Source: Allomuricauda sp. M10
GTDB taxonomy: Bacteria; Bacteroidota; Bacteroidia; Flavobacteriales; Flavobacteriaceae
Assembly (NCBI RefSeq): GCF_020782875.1
Contig: NZ_JAJGBN010000001.1
Coordinates: 62,001-126,000 of the forward strand
Length of the DNA: 64,000 nucleotides
Direction: 5' to 3'
Positions 37,855 to 47,636 of this stretch are shown piece by piece. A program made the position numbers and the translations under genes. The notes beneath the pieces were generated by a model. It was not told the origin of the DNA, searched no databases, and was given only the letters and a program-made list of their open reading frames with translations. Every line of letters begins with the position of its first letter. Positions within the stretch are counted from its first letter, which is position 1.

Positions 37855-38397
37855 ATGTCAAGAATAGGTAACAATCCAATTACACTTCCTGCTGGAGTGA
37901 CTGTTGAGGTAAAAGACTCAATAGTAACTGTAAAAGGTAAACTTGGGGAACTTTCACAAGAGTTTTCAGAAGTAGAGGTGAACGTAGAGGATGGCAGTGT
38001 TTCAGTAGTAAGACCTTCCGATTCCAAGGAGCATAGGGCAAAACATGGTTTGTACCGTGCTTTGATTGCCAATATGGTAAAAGGAGTTTCACAAGGATGG
38101 AACAAGGATTTGGAATTGGTGGGTGTTGGATACAGAGCCAGCAACCAAGGACAGAAATTGGATTTGGCCCTGGGCTTCTCCCACAACATCATCTTGGACA
38201 TCGCTCCGGAGGTGAAAGTTGAGACCATTTCCGAAAAAGGGAAGAACCCGATTATAAAACTAACATCGCACGACAAGCAATTGGTAGGTCAAGTAGCTGC
38301 CAAGATCAGATCCTTCCGTAAGCCAGAGCCTTACAAAGGAAAAGGTATCAAGTTCGTAGGTGAGCAATTAAGAAGAAAAGCCGGTAAATCAGCTTAA
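37855..38397 (+). CDS. rplF: 50S ribosomal protein L6 (uL6)
   Basis: 180 residues built from two similar halves. [15 protein letters not shown] is the family start; the C-terminal [24 protein letters not shown], in parts, is the conserved rRNA-binding tail. 11 bases before rplR. Confidence 0.99.
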   Translation: MSRIGNNPITLPAGVTVEVKDSIVTVKGKLGELSQEFSEVEVNVEDGSVSVVRPSDSKEHRAKHGLYRALIANMVKGVSQGWNKDLELVGVGYRASNQGQKLDLALGFSHNIILDIAPEVKVETISEKGKNPIIKLTSHDKQLVGQVAAKIRSFRKPEPYKGKGIKFVGEQLRRKAGKSA

Positions 38398-38408
38398 TAA
38401 TTAAGACT

Positions 38409-38762
38409 ATGGGATTATCTAAGACTGAAAGAAAATTACGCATCCGAAGAAGAATCAGAAAAGTATCCTTCGGAACTGAAACAAGACCAAGATTGTCTGT
38501 GTTCAGGAGCAATAAAGAAATATATGCCCAGTTGATCGACGACAACAAAGGGGTAACCTTGGCATCTGCCTCATCTAGGGATAAGGAATTCGATGCGAAC
38601 GGTACCAAAAGTGATGTCGCCACAAGCGTGGGTAAGGCCATAGCGGAAAAGGCCCTTAAGCTAGGAATCGAGGCCGTGGCTTTTGATAGGGGAGGAAACC
38701 TATATCACGGAAGAGTAAAATCATTGGCTGAAGGAGCTAGGGAAGCAGGACTAAAATTCTAA
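38409..38762 (+). CDS. rplR: 50S ribosomal protein L18 (uL18)
   Basis: 117-residue 5S rRNA partner. The basic start [14 protein letters not shown] and the [23 protein letters not shown] end (in parts) are diagnostic. Ordinary length, 7 bases before rpsE. Confidence 0.99.
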   Translation: MGLSKTERKLRIRRRIRKVSFGTETRPRLSVFRSNKEIYAQLIDDNKGVTLASASSRDKEFDANGTKSDVATSVGKAIAEKALKLGIEAVAFDRGGNLYHGRVKSLAEGAREAGLKF

Positions 38763-38769
38763 GAAAACT

Positions 38770-39294
38770 ATGTACCAGAATTACAAGAACGTAGAGATAG
38801 TTAAGCCAGGTGGACTGGAGTTGAAAGACCGTTTGGTTGGAGTACAAAGGGTTACCAAGGTAACCAAGGGTGGTAGAGCCTTTGGTTTTTCAGCGATTGT
38901 CGTTGTAGGTGATGAGAATGGAGTTGTTGGACATGGTTTGGGAAAATCCAAAGAAGTTGCCACAGCTATTGCAAAAGCAATTGAGGATGCCAAGAAAAAC
39001 TTGGTTCGCATTCCTTTGAACAAAGGAACCCTTCCTCACGAGCAAAAAGGTAAGTTCGGTGGTGCCAGGGTATATATCCAGCCAGCATCACACGGTACCG
39101 GAGTAATTGCAGGTGGAGCTGTAAGGGCGGTATTGGAAGCCGTTGGTGTACATGACGTATTGTCAAAATCACAAGGTTCCTCTAACCCTCACAACGTGGT
39201 AAAAGCTACTTTTGATGCCTTGTTGCAATTGAGAAGTGCCGATACCGTTGCCAAACAAAGAGGAGTTTCTTTGGAAAAAGTCTTTAAAGGATAA
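38770..39294 (+). CDS. rpsE: 30S ribosomal protein S5 (uS5)
   Basis: 174 residues at the mRNA entry and decoding-fidelity region. The double-stranded RNA-binding N-terminal part shows [19 protein letters not shown]; the [10 protein letters not shown] and [16 protein letters not shown] segments are conserved. Its stop is followed, 6 bases later, by a heptamer array that fills the gap to rpmD, where other spc operons have almost no spacer. Confidence 0.99.
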   Translation: MYQNYKNVEIVKPGGLELKDRLVGVQRVTKVTKGGRAFGFSAIVVVGDENGVVGHGLGKSKEVATAIAKAIEDAKKNLVRIPLNKGTLPHEQKGKFGGARVYIQPASHGTGVIAGGAVRAVLEAVGVHDVLSKSQGSSNPHNVVKATFDALLQLRSADTVAKQRGVSLEKVFKG

Positions 39295-39299
39295 CAATA

Positions 39300-39390
39300 A
39301 GTTGATAGTTCATAGTTGATGGTGTAAAAAGGATTTTGATAGAACCAAATCCAATAACTGACAACTGATAACTGAACACTGAAAACTGAT
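39300..39390. repeat. heptamer array pair, rpsE-rpmD gap
   Basis: Three consecutive units of AGTT(G/C)AT at 39300-39320 are answered by five consecutive units of (A/C)ACTGAN at 39356-39390. The two sets are inverted relative to each other, giving an imperfect palindrome with about 35 bases between. The array ends 3 bases before the rpmD start codon. Confidence 0.8.
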
Positions 39391-39393
39391 AAA

Positions 39394-39573
39394 ATGTCAA
39401 AGATTAAGGTAAAACAAGAAAAAAGCGCCATCAAAAGGCCAGAGAACCAAAAAAGAACTTTGGAGGCTCTTGGTCTGCGCAAGATAGGACATGTTGTGGA
39501 ACACGAAGCAACGCCTAGTATCCTTGGAATGATTAATAAGGTAAAACACTTGGTTTCCACTGAGGAAGCTTAA
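39394..39573 (+). CDS. rpmD: 50S ribosomal protein L30 (uL30)
   Basis: 59-residue protein: starts MSKIKVKQEKSAIKRPENQK and contains the conserved LEALGLRKIGHVVEHEATPS block in two parts. Family length is 58-62. It is placed between rpsE and rplO as in other bacteria. Too short for many gene finders, but clear. Confidence 0.96.
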   Translation: MSKIKVKQEKSAIKRPENQKRTLEALGLRKIGHVVEHEATPSILGMINKVKHLVSTEEA

Positions 39574-39584
39574 ATATAAGGCAC

Positions 39585-40037
39585 ATGGATCTAAATAATC
39601 TTAAGCCAGCCGAAGGCGCTGTGCACAAAGAAGGAAAACGTTTAGGTAGGGGTGAAGGTTCCGGTAAAGGTGGTACTGCTGCACGTGGACACAAAGGAGC
39701 CAAGTCTAGATCTGGATATTCCAAGAAAATTGGTTTTGAAGGAGGTCAGATGCCTTTGCAAAGACGTGTACCTAAGTTCGGTTTCAAGAACATCAACAGA
39801 AAAGAGTACAAAGGAATCAATTTGGGCAAATTGCAAGAGTTGGTAGACAATGGTGCCATTAAAGGTGAAGTTACCTTGGATACCTTGATCGACAACGGAC
39901 TGGCCCACAAAAATGATTTGGTAAAGATTCTGGGTGATGGCGAATTGAAAGCGTCCCTAAAAGTATCTGTACATAAATTTACTGCTTCCGCTAAGGCCGC
40001 TATCGAGGCTGCTGGAGGTGAGGCAATAAGTTTATAA
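39585..40037 (+). CDS. rplO: 50S ribosomal protein L15 (uL15)
   Basis: 150 residues. The glycine/arginine-rich N-terminal extension GRGEGSGKGGTAARGHKGAKSR (in parts) penetrates the 23S rRNA; the GGQMPLQRRVPKFGF block is diagnostic. Late assembly protein. 13 bases before secY. Confidence 0.99.
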   Translation: MDLNNLKPAEGAVHKEGKRLGRGEGSGKGGTAARGHKGAKSRSGYSKKIGFEGGQMPLQRRVPKFGFKNINRKEYKGINLGKLQELVDNGAIKGEVTLDTLIDNGLAHKNDLVKILGDGELKASLKVSVHKFTASAKAAIEAAGGEAISL

Positions 40038-40050
40038 GGAATAGAGCAGC

Positions 40051-41394
40051 ATGAAGAAATTTGTTGAGACCATATCTAATATCTGGAAGATTGAGGAGCT
40101 GAGACAGCGTATCATCTTAACCCTTGGGCTATTGTTGGTTTACCGATTTGGTGCCCAGGTAGTTCTTCCTGGTATTGATACAACCCAATTGGCCCAGTTG
40201 ACCTCTCAAACGGAAAGCGGGATTTTGGGTATATTGAATGCTTTTACGGGTGGGGCGTTTGCCAATGCATCCGTTTTTGCCTTGGGTATCATGCCATATA
40301 TCTCTGCATCCATTGTGGTACAGTTGATGGGAATCGCGATTCCTTATCTTCAAAAACTACAAAAGGAAGGAGAAAGTGGTAGAAAGACCATCAACCAGAT
40401 TACTCGTTGGTTGACCATCGGTATCTGTATTGTTCAGGCCCCAGCCTATTTATATGGATTGGGAGCTTTGGGTGTGCCGGATAGCGCATTCGTTTTGGGC
40501 AAAGGATTGGATTTCATCGTGCCTGCAGTGATCATTTTGGTTACCGGGTGTGTGTTCGCCATGTGGTTGGGTGAGAAAATCACCGACAAGGGTATCGGTA
40601 ACGGTATCTCCCTTTTGATCATGGTGGGTATCATCGCTAGAATGCCACAAGTATTCGCCCAGGAATTCGTATCAAGGACCACTAACAACACTGGTGGTAT
40701 CATGTTCATTTTGATCGAAGTTATTGTTTGGTTCTTGGTAATCTTGGCCAGTGTTTATTTGACCATGGCCGTTAGGCAGATTCCAGTGCAATATGCCCGT
40801 AGAACAGCTTCTGGAGGATACGAAAAGAACATCATGGGTGCAAGACAGTACATTCCTTTGAAGTTGAATGCTTCCGGGGTAATGCCTATCATCTTTGCCC
40901 AAGCCATCATGTTCGCGCCAAGTTTGTTGGGTAGAACGTTCAACAATACCGCTGTAGGTCAGTGGATGGAAGTTCAGTTCGCCGATATTTTTGGTTTGGC
41001 CTACAACATTTTGTTTGCCGTTTTGATTATCATTTTTACCTACTTCTATACTGCGATCACCGTGCCTACCAATAAAATGGCAGATGATTTGAAGAGAAGT
41101 GGTGGTTTTATCCCAGGTATCCGTCCAGGTAAAGAAACTGGGGATTTCTTGGATCATATCATGTCTTTGATCACCTTGCCAGGTTCCATTTTCTTGGCCC
41201 TTTTGGCTGTTTTGCCGGCCATTGTGGTAAAGTTGATGGATGTTCAAGCAGGTTGGGCCTTGTTTTATGGAGGTACTTCCCTATTGATCATGGTCGGTGT
41301 TGCGATAGATACTGTACAGCAAGTGAATTCTTATTTGTTGAACAGGCATTATGACGGCTTGATGAAAACCGGCAAAAATAGAAAAGTAGCATAA
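40051..41394 (+). CDS. secY: preprotein translocase subunit SecY
   Basis: Channel-forming subunit of the Sec translocon, 447 residues with ten hydrophobic segments. Early cytosolic KIEELRQRIILTLGLLLVYR region, the plug-helix region with VVLPGIDTTQL and the large C5 loop with SGGFIPGIRPGK are present. Standard location in the spc operon, 6 bases before infA. Confidence 0.99.
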   Translation: MKKFVETISNIWKIEELRQRIILTLGLLLVYRFGAQVVLPGIDTTQLAQLTSQTESGILGILNAFTGGAFANASVFALGIMPYISASIVVQLMGIAIPYLQKLQKEGESGRKTINQITRWLTIGICIVQAPAYLYGLGALGVPDSAFVLGKGLDFIVPAVIILVTGCVFAMWLGEKITDKGIGNGISLLIMVGIIARMPQVFAQEFVSRTTNNTGGIMFILIEVIVWFLVILASVYLTMAVRQIPVQYARRTASGGYEKNIMGARQYIPLKLNASGVMPIIFAQAIMFAPSLLGRTFNNTAVGQWMEVQFADIFGLAYNILFAVLIIIFTYFYTAITVPTNKMADDLKRSGGFIPGIRPGKETGDFLDHIMSLITLPGSIFLALLAVLPAIVVKLMDVQAGWALFYGGTSLLIMVGVAIDTVQQVNSYLLNRHYDGLMKTGKNRKVA

Positions 41395-41397
41395 TTT

Positions 41398-41613
41398 ATG
41401 GCAAAGCAGTCGGCAATAGAACAAGACGGGACTATTATTGAAGCATTGTCTAATGCAATGTTCAGGGTAGAATTGGAAAATGGGCATGTTGTTACGGCGC
41501 ACATCTCGGGGAAAATGAGGATGCACTACATCAAATTGCTCCCTGGAGACAAAGTAAAGTTGGAAATGAGCCCATACGATTTAACAAAAGCAAGAATTAC
41601 TTATAGATACTAG
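41398..41613 (+). CDS. infA: translation initiation factor IF-1
   Basis: 71-residue OB-fold factor that blocks the A site during initiation. [30 protein letters not shown] (in parts) and the final [12 protein letters not shown] are typical. Three bases after secY, five before rpmJ. Confidence 0.98.
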   Translation: MAKQSAIEQDGTIIEALSNAMFRVELENGHVVTAHISGKMRMHYIKLLPGDKVKLEMSPYDLTKARITYRY

Positions 41614-41618
41614 TTACA

Positions 41619-41735
41619 ATGAAGGTAAGAGCATCAATAAAGAAGAGAAGTGCCGACTGCAAGATTGTTCGCAGAAAAGGCAGATTGTACGTAATCAACA
41701 AAAAGAATCCTAGATTTAAACAAAGACAAGGGTAA
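41619..41735 (+). CDS. rpmJ: 50S ribosomal protein L36 (bL36), zinc-free form
   Basis: 38 residues: starts [20 protein letters not shown] and ends PRFKQRQG. The zinc form has three cysteines and a histidine; here only one cysteine (C14) remains and the others are S, N and R/F, so it is the zinc-independent type. Sits between infA and rpsM as expected. Confidence 0.95.
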   Translation: MKVRASIKKRSADCKIVRRKGRLYVINKKNPRFKQRQG

Positions 41736-41737
41736 TT

Positions 41738-42112
41738 ATGGCAAGAATTGCAGGTGTAGATATACCTAAACAAAAGCGTGGCGTTATTTCGCTTACCTAC
41801 ATTTTTGGTGTGGGCAAGAGCAGGGCGCAAGAGATTTTGAAGACAGCCCAGGTAAGCGAGGATACCAAGGTTTCAGATTGGACCGATGACGAGATCGGTA
41901 GAATTAGGGATGCAGTTTCCGCTTTCACTATTGAGGGTGAGCTTCGCTCCGAGACCCAAATGAACATCAAGCGTTTGATGGATATCGGTTGTTACCGTGG
42001 AATCCGTCACAGAGCTGGTTTGCCACTAAGGGGTCAACGTACAAAGAACAACTCTAGGACCAGAAAAGGAAAGAGAAAAACTGTTGCTAACAAGAAAAAA
42101 GCAACTAAATAA
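41738..42112 (+). CDS. rpsM: 30S ribosomal protein S13 (uS13)
   Basis: 124-residue head protein, B1 bridges to the 50[27 protein letters not shown] (in parts) and [18 protein letters not shown] are diagnostic. Two bases after rpmJ. Followed by a 99-base gap with a heptamer palindrome. Confidence 0.99.
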   Translation: MARIAGVDIPKQKRGVISLTYIFGVGKSRAQEILKTAQVSEDTKVSDWTDDEIGRIRDAVSAFTIEGELRSETQMNIKRLMDIGCYRGIRHRAGLPLRGQRTKNNSRTRKGKRKTVANKKKATK

Positions 42113-42120
42113 TAAAACAT

Positions 42121-42207
42121 AGTCATTAGTCTTTAGAGTTAGAAGAATCTGTTTGAAATGTAAAAGTCTAGGATTCCAATAACTAAGAACTAACACTAGA
42201 AACTAAA
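42121..42207. repeat. heptamer array pair, rpsM-rpsK gap
   Basis: The left part has units AGTCATT, AGTCTTT and a hexamer AGAGTT (42121-42140); the right part AACTAAG, AACTAAC, a hexamer ACTAGA and AACTAAA (42181-42207). The two sides are roughly complementary in inverted order. Begins 9 bases after the rpsM stop and ends 4 bases before the rpsK ATG. Confidence 0.7.
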
Positions 42208-42211
42208 AAGT

Positions 42212-42604
42212 ATGGCAAAGTCAAATACCAAAGTCGTTAAAAAACGCAAAGTAATCGTAGAATCTACGGGAGAAGCTCACGTAGTGGCTTCTTTCAACAA
42301 CATCATCATTTCCCTTACCAACAAAAAGGGTGATGTGATCTCTTGGTCATCTGCAGGTAAGATGGGATTCCGTGGATCTAAAAAGAATACCCCATATGCT
42401 GCCCAGGTAGCCGCCGAGGATTGTTCCAAAGTAGCTCACGAAGCAGGATTGAGAAAAGTGAAGGTTTATGTAAAAGGACCAGGTAACGGTAGGGAATCTG
42501 CTATCCGTTCCATCCACAACGCTGGGATCGAGGTTACCGAGATCGTAGACGTTACTCCACTACCACACAATGGTTGTAGACCTCCAAAAAGAAGAAGAGT
42601 TTAA
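42212..42604 (+). CDS. rpsK: 30S ribosomal protein S11 (uS11)
   Basis: 130 residues of the platform. The end [16 protein letters not shown] and the central [23 protein letters not shown] (in parts) identify it. Preceded by the heptamer gap; rpsD follows after 104 bases that hold only weak dyads. Confidence 0.99.
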   Translation: MAKSNTKVVKKRKVIVESTGEAHVVASFNNIIISLTNKKGDVISWSSAGKMGFRGSKKNTPYAAQVAAEDCSKVAHEAGLRKVKVYVKGPGNGRESAIRSIHNAGIEVTEIVDVTPLPHNGCRPPKRRRV

Positions 42605-42708
42605 TCAATTTTAATAATGGCCCGATAAGGGTCTTCACCCAGAAGGCGCAGTTTAGATTATCGAAGGATTAGCCTTAATTCATAATCGCGCTTTCCAATT
42701 TTAAGAAG

Positions 42709-43314
42709 ATGGCAAGATACACAGGACCAAAAACTAAAGTCGCCAGAAAGTTCGGCGAAGCAATTTTCGGGGACGATAAGTCTTTTGAAAAGAAAAATTA
42801 CCCTCCAGGGCAACACGGAGCTAGCAAGCGTCGTGGTAAAAAATCGGAATATGCTGTCCAGTTGATGGAAAAGCAAAAAGCAAAATACACCTATGGTATT
42901 TTGGAAAGACAGTTCCGTAACCTGTTCGAAGAGGCCAAAAGAAAAGAAGGTGTAACCGGTGAGATCCTACTTCAACTGTGCGAATCCCGTTTGGACAACG
43001 TGGTGTACAGAATGGGAATTTCCCCATCAAGAAGAGGTGCGCGCCAATTGGTTTCACACCGTCATATCACTGTTAATGGTGAAGTAGTGAACATTCCTTC
43101 CTACAAATTGAGAGCTGGCGATGTAGTTGGTGTTAGGGAGAAATCTAAATCCGTTCAGGCCATTGAAGATTCATTGTCGGCCAACAGCTCCGTTTATGAA
43201 TGGATCACTTGGAACCCTGCGAAAAAAGAAGGTACTTATGTATCCGTTCCAGAAAGATTGCAGATTCCAGAGAACATCAAGGAGCAGCTGATCGTCGAAT
43301 TATACTCTAAATAA
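42709..43314 (+). CDS. rpsD: 30S ribosomal protein S4 (uS4)
   Basis: 201-residue primary assembly protein. [17 protein letters not shown] start, then the S4 domain with [30 protein letters not shown] (in parts). The N-terminal region has no zinc cysteines. In E. coli S4 represses the alpha operon; the 104-base leader here might be a target, without clear evidence. Confidence 0.99.
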   Translation: MARYTGPKTKVARKFGEAIFGDDKSFEKKNYPPGQHGASKRRGKKSEYAVQLMEKQKAKYTYGILERQFRNLFEEAKRKEGVTGEILLQLCESRLDNVVYRMGISPSRRGARQLVSHRHITVNGEVVNIPSYKLRAGDVVGVREKSKSVQAIEDSLSANSSVYEWITWNPAKKEGTYVSVPERLQIPENIKEQLIVELYSK

Positions 43315-43335
43315 GAATTCAACATTAATCCAATT

Positions 43336-44328
43336 ATGGCATTACTTAATTTTCAGAAGCCCGATAAAGTTATAATGATAGATTCAACAGATTTCGAAGG
43401 GAAATTTGAATTTCGCCCTTTGGAACCTGGCTATGGATTAACAGTTGGGAATGCGCTGAGAAGGGTATTGCTTTCCTCTTTGGAAGGTTTCGCCATCACT
43501 TCTGTGCGCATAGATGGAGTTGAACATGAGTTTTCTGTTATCCCAGGCGTTGTTGAAGACGTAACTGAGATCATATTGAACCTAAAACAAGTTAGGTTTA
43601 AAAGACAAATTGATGATGTTGAGAGCGAGACCGTTTCCATCTCCGTTAGTGGAAAGGAACAATTGACCGCTGGAGATTTCCAAAAGTTCATTTCAGGATA
43701 TCAAGTACTTAACCCTGATTTGGTGATCTGTAACATGGATCCTAAAGTGAGCATCAACTTGGAGATCGTGATCGAAAAAGGACGTGGATATGTTCCTGCT
43801 GAGGAAAACAAAAAATCCAACGCACCGCTTGGTAGCATTGCTGTGGATTCAGTTTACACCCCGGTAAAGAACGTAAAATACAGCATCGAGAACTACAGGG
43901 TTGAGCAAAAAACCGATTACGAAAAATTGGTTTTTGAAATCATCACCGATGGTTCCATCCATCCTAAAGATGCGTTGACCGAAGCTGCAAAAGTTTTGAT
44001 CCACCACTTTATGTTGTTCTCTGACGAGCGCATCACTTTGGAAGCTGACGAAATTGCACAGACCGAAACCTATGATGAGGAATCTTTGCACATGCGTCAG
44101 TTGTTGAAGACCAAATTGGTAGACATGGATTTGTCCGTAAGGGCATTGAACTGTTTGAAAGCCGCCGAGGTGGATACCTTGGGAGATTTGGTTTCCTTCA
44201 ACAAGAACGATTTGATGAAGTTCAGAAACTTCGGTAAAAAATCCTTGACAGAATTGGAGGAGTTGGTTATCAACAAAGGCCTTCAGTTTGGAATGGATTT
44301 GAGCAAATACAAATTAGATAAAGATTAA
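43336..44328 (+). CDS. rpoA: RNA polymerase alpha subunit
   Basis: 330 residues. The N-terminal domain has [20 protein letters not shown], which dimerises and nucleates core assembly; the C-terminal domain, after a linker near 240, has the helix-hairpin-helix region [18 protein letters not shown] and [13 protein letters not shown] [14 protein letters not shown]. 21 bases after rpsD. Confidence 0.99.
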   Translation: MALLNFQKPDKVIMIDSTDFEGKFEFRPLEPGYGLTVGNALRRVLLSSLEGFAITSVRIDGVEHEFSVIPGVVEDVTEIILNLKQVRFKRQIDDVESETVSISVSGKEQLTAGDFQKFISGYQVLNPDLVICNMDPKVSINLEIVIEKGRGYVPAEENKKSNAPLGSIAVDSVYTPVKNVKYSIENYRVEQKTDYEKLVFEIITDGSIHPKDALTEAAKVLIHHFMLFSDERITLEADEIAQTETYDEESLHMRQLLKTKLVDMDLSVRALNCLKAAEVDTLGDLVSFNKNDLMKFRNFGKKSLTELEELVINKGLQFGMDLSKYKLDKD

Positions 44329-44385
44329 TTAATCATATTTTGCTCTCCCTTTTGGGATTTGGAAGCAAGATGATAAACTGTAAAA

Positions 44386-44892
44386 ATGAGACACGGTAAA
44401 AAAATCAACCACCTAGGAAGAACATCGGCCCACAGAAAGGCCATGTTGGCCAATATGGCTTGTTCCTTGATCGAGCACAAAAGAATCAACACCACTGTGG
44501 CCAAGGCCAAAGCTTTGAAACAGTATGTTGAGCCTTTGATTACCAAAGCTAAGACAGAGAACAACCAGACTGCCGAAAAAGGTATGCATAACAGAAGGGT
44601 TGTTTTCAGCAGCTTGAGAAACAAATATGCCATCACCGAATTGTTCAGCACCGTTGCTGAAAAAGTTGGGGACAGACCAGGTGGGTATACAAGGATTATC
44701 AAATTGGGTAACCGTTTAGGTGACAACGCTGATATGGCCATGATCGAATTGGTCGATTTCAACGAGTTGTACAACGCAGGTGACACCAAGAAAAAATCTA
44801 CTCGAAGAAGCAGAAGAGGCGGTGGTGCTAAAAAAGCGGAAGCTCCGGCACCTGCAGCAGCCGAAACCAAAACTGATGATTCTGAAGAATAA
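44386..44892 (+). CDS. rplQ: 50S ribosomal protein L17 (bL17) with extended tail
   Basis: 168 residues. The first 120 are a normal L17 ([20 protein letters not shown]). The rest is a low-complexity tail with a basic patch ([13 protein letters not shown]) followed by an A/P/E-rich acidic end, usual in Bacteroidota. Last gene of the ribosomal supercluster, followed by a terminator. Confidence 0.98.
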   Translation: MRHGKKINHLGRTSAHRKAMLANMACSLIEHKRINTTVAKAKALKQYVEPLITKAKTENNQTAEKGMHNRRVVFSSLRNKYAITELFSTVAEKVGDRPGGYTRIIKLGNRLGDNADMAMIELVDFNELYNAGDTKKKSTRRSRRGGGAKKAEAPAPAAAETKTDDSEE

Positions 44893-44922
44893 GAACAATG
44901 TTATTAACTATTGCATTAGTGG

Positions 44923-44952
44923 AAAAAGGATAAGTGAGAACTTATCCTTTTT
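44923..44952 (+). terminator. terminator of the ribosomal operon
   Basis: A perfect 13-base-pair stem (44923-44935 with 44940-44952) with a GAGA tetraloop, followed by further T residues. Thirty bases after the rplQ stop, it closes the 17-kb cluster. Confidence 0.92.
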
Positions 44953-44992
44953 TTATGTTTTTTTGCCATAACTGAAATTTTTAGAACACGAC

Positions 44993-46105
44993 ATGAAGTA
45001 TCACACAAAGAAAAAAGCATTGATTTTGTTGGCCGATGGAACCATTTTCTATGGTAAAGCCGTTGGTGGTAAAGAAGGTACCGCTGTTGGGGAAGTATGT
45101 TTCAACACGGGGATGACAGGGTATCAAGAAATTTTTACCGATCCCTCCTATTACGGTCAACTTATGGTGACCACCAATGCCCATATCGGTAATTACGGTA
45201 CCAATGAAGATGAAGTGGAATCCGATTCTGTGAAAATAGCAGGGCTTATTTGCAAAAATTTCAGTTATGAATATTCAAGGCCCAGTGCGGATTCAAGCTT
45301 GTTGGATTTCTTGAACAAAAGCAACCTGTTTGCCATTTCCGATGTGGATACCAGGGCTCTGGTAAGCTATATTCGCGACAATGGTGCCATGAATGCCTTG
45401 ATTTCTACACGAGTGGACGAGATCGATGCCCTAAAAGAAGAATTGAAACAAGTTCCTAGCATGGAAGGCTTGGAACTTTCCTCAAAGGTATCCACTAAAG
45501 AACCTTATTATTATGGTGAGGAAAATGCGGAGTACAAAATCTCAGCTTTGGATATCGGTATCAAAAGGAACATTTTACGCAACCTTGCCAAAAGGGGAGC
45601 CTACATAAAAGTATACCCGTACAATACTCCATTTTCAGAAATGAAATCATGGAACCCTGACGGATATTTTATTTCCAACGGACCTGGGGATCCAGAACCA
45701 TTGACAGATGCAATCGCCGCCACCAAGGAAATGATAGGTTCGGACAAACCCGTATTAGGAATTTGTTTGGGCCACCAAGTATTGGCTTTGGCCAATGGCG
45801 TATCTACCTATAAAATGCACAACGGTCACAGGGGAATCAACCATCCTATCCTCAATTTGGTGACGGGCAAGGGAGAGATTACTTCCCAAAACCATGGATT
45901 TGCCGTGAACAGGGAAGAAACCGAAGCTCATCCGGAGCTGGAGATTACCCACGTGCACTTGAACGACCAGACCGTTGCTGGTATCCGAATGAAGAACAAA
46001 GAGGTGTTTTCGGTACAATATCACCCAGAGGCTAGCCCTGGACCACATGATGCCGATTACCTTTTCGACCAGTTCTTCGATGCTATCAAAACAGCGAAAA
46101 ACTAA
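44993..46105 (+). CDS. carA: carbamoyl-phosphate synthase small subunit
   Basis: Glutamine amidotransferase subunit giving ammonia to CarB for arginine and pyrimidine synthesis. 370 residues; N-terminal domain with GTAVGEVCFNTGMTGYQE, class I glutaminase domain with the nucleophile in VLGICLGHQ and the histidine/glutamate pair in FSVQYHPEASPG. carB is not within the window. Starts 40 bases after the ribosomal terminator. Confidence 0.98.
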   Translation: MKYHTKKKALILLADGTIFYGKAVGGKEGTAVGEVCFNTGMTGYQEIFTDPSYYGQLMVTTNAHIGNYGTNEDEVESDSVKIAGLICKNFSYEYSRPSADSSLLDFLNKSNLFAISDVDTRALVSYIRDNGAMNALISTRVDEIDALKEELKQVPSMEGLELSSKVSTKEPYYYGEENAEYKISALDIGIKRNILRNLAKRGAYIKVYPYNTPFSEMKSWNPDGYFISNGPGDPEPLTDAIAATKEMIGSDKPVLGICLGHQVLALANGVSTYKMHNGHRGINHPILNLVTGKGEITSQNHGFAVNREETEAHPELEITHVHLNDQTVAGIRMKNKEVFSVQYHPEASPGPHDADYLFDQFFDAIKTAKN

Positions 46106-46217
46106 AACGTTATAGTTTTATTTTTAAGCATTTATGTACGTTTTGTGTGCAATATGTTAAAGTTAAAAGGCGCTGCTTTTGTATCTTTACCTAAATAATC
46201 ACAACTATAAATATTGA

Positions 46218-47516
<1,299 letters not shown>

Positions 47517-47538
47517 TCATAATGATTTGTTAGTGTAC

Positions 47539-47570
47539 AAAAAACCTTTCCCATTTGGGAAAGGTTTTTT
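47539..47570 (+). terminator. terminator after eno
   Basis: Perfect 14-base-pair stem (47539-47552 with 47557-47570) around ATTT, followed by more T. 22 bases after the eno stop. Confidence 0.93.
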
Positions 47571-47636
47571 TTTGCTACAGTAATAAACTTTGTCTAAATT
47601 GAATATTCAACAGAATAAACCTTCAAAATTTCCCAT

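Noticed and set aside
40672..41247. 191-codon frame antisense to secY
   Set aside because: Opposite a conserved translocase gene, rich in H, N and Q from complementing membrane codons; no domain.
42605..42708. S4-binding leader before rpsD
   Set aside because: Only weak dyads (AAGG/CCTT, GATTAT/ATAATC) are visible and they do not form one convincing structure.
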